Source of the DNA: an uncultured Thermoproteales archaeon
Lineage (GTDB): Archaea > Thermoproteota > Thermoprotei > Thermoproteales > Thermoproteaceae
Reading direction: 5' to 3'
Length of the DNA stretch: 64,000 bases
Assembly (NCBI GenBank): GCA_938027595.1
Contig: CALJAK010000002.1
Location: 1 to 64,000, forward strand
The translations under genes and the position numbers were made by a program. The first letter of the stretch is position 1. The number at the start of each line of letters is the position of its first letter. Positions 60,444-64,000 of this stretch are shown in pieces. The notes under the pieces are model-generated. The model had not been told where the DNA came from. It worked only from the letters and a program-made list of their open reading frames with translations, and did no database searches.

Positions 60444-62242
60444 AGTACAAATCCGTATCTAGTTTTTAACACTCTTGTAGTTAACATAATTGCTGATATT
60501 TGTATCGCTACCAACACCAACCCCAACGTCGCTGCTTCTTGTACTCCATAAACGCCGCTTTCGAATCTCTCTTTCATAAATGCTGTTATTGGCATTGCTG
60601 TGTCTACGCCTACGCCCTTCAGTGCGCCTAACGTGATGCTGAGAGACACCTCGCTAGTAATGTAGACAAAGCCTATCAACGCCCCGCTGAGTATGTTTGT
60701 AGTGAGCAGCGGAATCAATATCTTCCTAGATACGCCTCTGTAGTTATCGCCCAAGTTTAGAGCTACTTCCTCCATGGATTTGTGGATTTGTAATAGACCG
60801 GCGTACATGCTTCTCACTACAAAGGGTAGTTTTCTAACGGCGTAGCCAACTATTAAGTACAGCTCTGGATGCTGCAGTGGGTTTAACACGTCGCCCAACA
60901 CCGTTCCCTTGAACGCGGCGGAGATCTGTAGAGATGTCAAGAAATACGCATAAGCCACCACGAGGCCGGGTATAGCTATCGGAGCTGTGGCTAACGCGTC
61001 TAAAGCCTCGATGTGTACGCCTCTAGACCTAGCTGCGGCTATCGCTATCAAGAAGCCCACAATGACCATAATTGCCGTGGCTGAAATCCCGTAGTATATC
61101 GTGTTGAATATTCCGCGTCGAAAAACTTCGCTCTCAACAATCCACCCAACGTGGCGTAGGAAGTTTTCCAGCGTTATGGATTCCGGCAGCGGCGTGATCG
61201 TCCACCTCTCTGCAAAGACTAGGGAGATAGCCCCAACCAGCGGTGTAGATGCCGCAACTACAAGCGGAAACGCCAATAGATATATCAAGACTTTCCCCAG
61301 GGGACTTGGCTTGTAGCTTTTCGGCCTCAACTGTCTAATCAACATGGCGTATTGCCTCAGCCCTACGTATCTCCTCACCGATAGAAACGCCGCGATGGAT
61401 ATAGTCAGCAAAATGAGAGCTAAAAACGCCGCTGCGGGGCTTATCTGACCCCTCACTTGGTCTAGGAATTTTGAATAGACTTGATACGCCAATAGCTTTC
61501 TCGCAGCTGGGTCGTCTTGAAATATTATCGGCGCTGCTACATCGTCAATGGCGAATATGAACACTAAGACAAAAGCAGCCGCAACGCCGGGCGTAGCCAG
61601 TGGGATCAATATATCCCGCGCCGCTCTTCCCTCGTCGGCGCCGAGGTTGTTAGCCACCTCTTCCAAAGTTGGGTCTACTCTCGTCAATGCTGCATATATG
61701 TTGAGGTAGGCGATGGGGAGATACATCAAACTCTGGACTAAAGCCACTGCGGCTAGTCCAGAAATCTCAACTCTAAAGGGAAGCCCCAGCACCTCGTGGA
61801 GGACCCAATTCAGAGTGCCCCACTGCGGGTCTAAGATTTTCCTAATTACGTAAGCCGTAGCAAACGGCATCACGATCAGCGGTATGGTGGCTAACAAACC
61901 CAGCGCCGTTCTCCCTCTGAAGACGTACTTGGCCAGAACGTACGCGAGGATGAATCCCAAAGTTGTGTCAATTACAGCCACCCACGTAGCTATCCATAGG
62001 CTGTTCAACACTACACCTAAATCGGGTCCGCGTATAACTACGACGGGCGGCTCTATCTCTCTAATGAAAAAAGCATTTCTAAAGGCCTCTGGAGATAGAT
62101 TGAAGTAAAAGGGGTCTGAGATTAAGTTATAAACCTCTCTGATGCTCGTCGCCACTTGTAGAAATATCAAAGAAAGCGGTAGTATCAAGAAAACGCTCAG
62201 AAATGCGTAGCCAGCTATAGTGGACGCCTTGATGAAATTCAT
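60440..62242 (-). CDS. ABC importer permease, two fused domains (FbpB-like)
   Basis: The 600-residue inner permease has about twelve membrane helices in two halves. Each half has an EAA loop: EVANNLGADEGRAARDILIPLATPG near 199, EVALNLGDNYRGVSRKILIPLLTTN near 497. This is the architecture of Fe3+ permeases such as FbpB/SfuB. It is downstream of the ATPase gene with a four-base overlap. Confidence 0.9.
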   Translation of the reverse strand: MNFIKASTIAGYAFLSVFLILPLSLIFLQVATSIREVYNLISDPFYFNLSPEAFRNAFFIREIEPPVVVIRGPDLGVVLNSLWIATWVAVIDTTLGFILAYVLAKYVFRGRTALGLLATIPLIVMPFATAYVIRKILDPQWGTLNWVLHEVLGLPFRVEISGLAAVALVQSLMYLPIAYLNIYAALTRVDPTLEEVANNLGADEGRAARDILIPLATPGVAAAFVLVFIFAIDDVAAPIIFQDDPAARKLLAYQVYSKFLDQVRGQISPAAAFLALILLTISIAAFLSVRRYVGLRQYAMLIRQLRPKSYKPSPLGKVLIYLLAFPLVVAASTPLVGAISLVFAERWTITPLPESITLENFLRHVGWIVESEVFRRGIFNTIYYGISATAIMVIVGFLIAIAAARSRGVHIEALDALATAPIAIPGLVVAYAYFLTSLQISAAFKGTVLGDVLNPLQHPELYLIVGYAVRKLPFVVRSMYAGLLQIHKSMEEVALNLGDNYRGVSRKILIPLLTTNILSGALIGFVYITSEVSLSITLGALKGVGVDTAMPITAFMKERFESGVYGVQEAATLGLVLVAIQISAIMLTTRVLKTRYGFVL

Positions 62243-63267
62243 TTATATGCTATGGCTCTCGTTATCTCAACATACGTCTCCTCGCCCCCAGCTGCATGCG
62301 GCTTTAACCCCTCGGCTTTTAGTTTGTTGCCTCCGCATTTCAACGTAGTTTGGTATGTGCGTCCCAGAAACGTGACGTCCTCCACTACGCACTTCAGCCT
62401 ACCACCTCCCACATATATGTCCTCTAGTTTGACGACCACGTTTACGTAATCGCCCGGCTTAACCCCATCGCTAGCCTCCGCCTCAATTAAAAACCCCACG
62501 TCTACCACAGCCACTTCGCCCCTCTTCTCCACTACTTTCCCCCGTAGTAAGTTCGTTCTTCCTATGAAAGTGGCCACGAAGAGATTCGCTGGTTTGTAGT
62601 ACACCTCCTCCGGCGTGCCCACTTGCATAATCTTGCCTAAATTCATCACAGCAATTCTGTCAGCCACCGCCATGGCCTCCTCTTGGTCGTGTGTGACGTA
62701 TATTGTGGTGATCGAGAGTTTTTTGGCAATTTTCTTAATCTCTTCTCTCAACTCCACGCGCAGTTTTGCATCTAGGTTAGCCAGCGGTTCGTCCAGCAGA
62801 AGCACTTCTGGCTGCACTACCAGCGCTCTAGCTAAAGCCACTCGTTGTTGTTGACCGCCGGACAATTGGTAAGGCCGCCTCTTCTCAAAACCCTCAAGCC
62901 CCACTAGCTCTAGGATTTCCTTAACTCGCCTCCGTTCTTCTTCTCTAGATATTTTCCTCAACCTCAGCCCGTAAGCTACGTTGTCGTAAACAGACATATG
63001 TGGCCAAAGTGCCCACGTCTGGGGAACCACCGCTGTATTTCTCTGTTGCGTAGGCAATTTAGTGACGTCCCGGTCGTCGAAATATATTCTACCAGCTGTG
63101 GCATCTTCTAAACCGGCAATGAGTCTAAGCAACGTAGTCTTGCCGCACCCAGACGGCCCAAGCCCGGCGAGGATCTCTCCATCGTTGATTGTAAGATCCA
63201 CGTCGTCTAACGCCACCACTCCCCCATCGTAGACTTTACGTAATTTCTCAACTTTTACAATTGTCAC
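62239..63267 (-). CDS. ABC importer ATP-binding protein (FbpC-like)
   Basis: The 342-residue ATPase has Walker A GPSGCGKTT near 38, the Q-loop region VPQTWALWPHMSV, signature LSGGQQQR near 138, Walker B LLLDEPLANLD near 158, and a C-terminal TOBE-like region (about 240-340). It powers the permease and receives the substrate-binding protein encoded at 59 kb. The first gene of the minus-strand pair; GTG/ATG start at 63267. Confidence 0.93.
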   Translation of the reverse strand: MTIVKVEKLRKVYDGGVVALDDVDLTINDGEILAGLGPSGCGKTTLLRLIAGLEDATAGRIYFDDRDVTKLPTQQRNTAVVPQTWALWPHMSVYDNVAYGLRLRKISREEERRRVKEILELVGLEGFEKRRPYQLSGGQQQRVALARALVVQPEVLLLDEPLANLDAKLRVELREEIKKIAKKLSITTIYVTHDQEEAMAVADRIAVMNLGKIMQVGTPEEVYYKPANLFVATFIGRTNLLRGKVVEKRGEVAVVDVGFLIEAEASDGVKPGDYVNVVVKLEDIYVGGGRLKCVVEDVTFLGRTYQTTLKCGGNKLKAEGLKPHAAGGEETYVEITRAIAYK

Positions 63268-63382
63268 ATATTCCCACTTGGCGTGGATATATATCTTTAG
63301 TTCATATTAACGCCATTGTCCTAGCGCACGTGAGCCCAGTGGGTCTGGTCTCAAGTTTATTAAGTTTTGATTATGTTGACTC

Positions 63383-64000
63383 ATGTCGTTTGTCTATCCT
63401 GACGCGATCGTGTCGACCGCTGGACACGTGGACCACGGCAAGACGCAGATAACGTACGCTCTGTCTGGGACTTGGGTCATGAGGCACAGTGAGGAAATCA
63501 AGAAAGCCATGACGATAAAACTGGGCTATACGCAGATAGGTATATACGACTGCGGTGAGGAGTATTTCTACACCGACGGGATACTTCGGGATGGGAAATG
63601 TCCAGACGGCGGGGAGCCCAAGCTCTTGAGGAGAATTTCTCTCCTAGACGTCCCGGGTCACGAGGTCTTGGTGGCCACCATGGTGTCGGGAGCTGCAGTG
63701 GTGGACGGCGCGATTTTGGTAATAGACTCCTCGCAGCCCGTGCCGCAGCCGCAGACGCTGGAGCACTTCGCGGTGTTGGACATAATTGGCGTCCGGCGTT
63801 TGGTAGTGGCTCAGAACAAGATAGATCTCGTCACTAAAGAGAAGGCAATTGAGAACTATGAGCAGATAAAGTCGTTTCTAGCCGGTAGTTGGGCAGAGGG
63901 CTCGAAAGTAGTCCCCATATCGGCGTTACACAAGATCAACATCGACGCCCTCGCCACTCATATAGCCAAGACAATCCCAAGGAGAGAGGTGGAGCTCGGC
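63383..64000 (+). CDS. Translation initiation factor aIF2 subunit gamma (partial)
   Basis: The frame runs off the end of the window after 206 codons. The GTP-binding core is complete: AGHVDHGKT near 14-22, RHSEEIKKAMTIKLGY near 34-50, DVPGHEVLVATM near 88-99, and NKIDL near 143. A Cys pair of the zinc-like knuckle (YDCGEEYF and KCPDGG) lies between. aIF2 carries Met-tRNAi to the ribosome. TATA 'gtttattaag' precedes the ATG. Confidence 0.95.
   Translation, partial: MSFVYPDAIVSTAGHVDHGKTQITYALSGTWVMRHSEEIKKAMTIKLGYTQIGIYDCGEEYFYTDGILRDGKCPDGGEPKLLRRISLLDVPGHEVLVATMVSGAAVVDGAILVIDSSQPVPQPQTLEHFAVLDIIGVRRLVVAQNKIDLVTKEKAIENYEQIKSFLAGSWAEGSKVVPISALHKINIDALATHIAKTIPRREVELG

Overview
The window is a dense, gene-packed stretch of a hyperthermophilic crenarchaeon of the Thermoproteales. 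It is most likely a Pyrobaculum species with roughly half GC. The evidence is the archaeal information genes (uS11, uS5, uL30, aIF2-gamma, A-type ATPase subunit B, Cdc48), many GTG starts placed about 22-27 bases after a TATA-like element with no leader, three tRNA genes with intron pairs including one at the T-loop site 53/54, and a ThermoDBP-like protein in place of a canonical SSB. No rRNA, CRISPR array or intact insertion sequence was seen. All names come from reading motifs, not from database searches.

Layout. 0-1.6 kb is a poor region with an orphan gene, a degenerate copy of it and small orphans. 1.6-16.7 kb carries serS, a UMP kinase, a HIT protein, a YchF-type GTPase divergent from an eight-CBS protein, cdc48, hsp20, a ThermoDBP-like gene, a THUMP-SPOUT protein, rps11, a MEMO-system radical SAM enzyme and a DUF47/PiT-like phosphate pair. 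16.8-28.5 kb holds tRNA-Gly, a thiolase, nadE, a tiny zinc-finger gene, rnhB-rps5-rpl30, an S9 peptidase, an aminopropyltransferase, coaBC, a ferritin-fused regulator with a palindromic operator, and malQ. 28.5-35.1 kb runs on the minus strand and contains several broken genes (a pterin dehydratase remnant, a frameshifted carotenoid gene, a thiolase-fold gene with an in-frame stop). It also has an operon of two thiolase-fold proteins, two DUF35 proteins and an acyl-CoA dehydrogenase. 35.1-42 kb holds an ABC-2 exporter, an acyl-CoA synthetase and the futalosine genes mqnC, mqnE and mqnA. 42-55 kb holds a RecA-like ATPase, dphB, truA, atpB, a Cgi121-like gene, a thioferritin-like gene, two purP paralogs, hemA with tRNA-Pro in its antisense tail, a FAU-1 family gene, a frameshifted ATP-cone gene and thrB. 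55-64 kb holds a structured RNA candidate, tRNA-His, two surface-anchored proteins, a complete iron-type ABC importer and the start of aIF2-gamma.

The most interesting items are: (1) the thiolase-fold/DUF35/acyl-CoA dehydrogenase operon, whose thiolase-fold members appear to lack the nucleophilic cysteine; (2) a 136-nt, multi-helix RNA candidate with its own TATA element at 55.1-55.25 kb; (3) single AT-rich boxes placed midway between divergent leaderless start codons, with nearly the same spacing at three loci; (4) a family of near-identical 17-19 nt introns at 53/54 in all three tRNAs; (5) tRNA-Pro lying inside the antisense 3' end of hemA; (6) a helix-turn-helix/ferritin fusion regulator with a 22-bp perfect palindrome at its divergent promoter.
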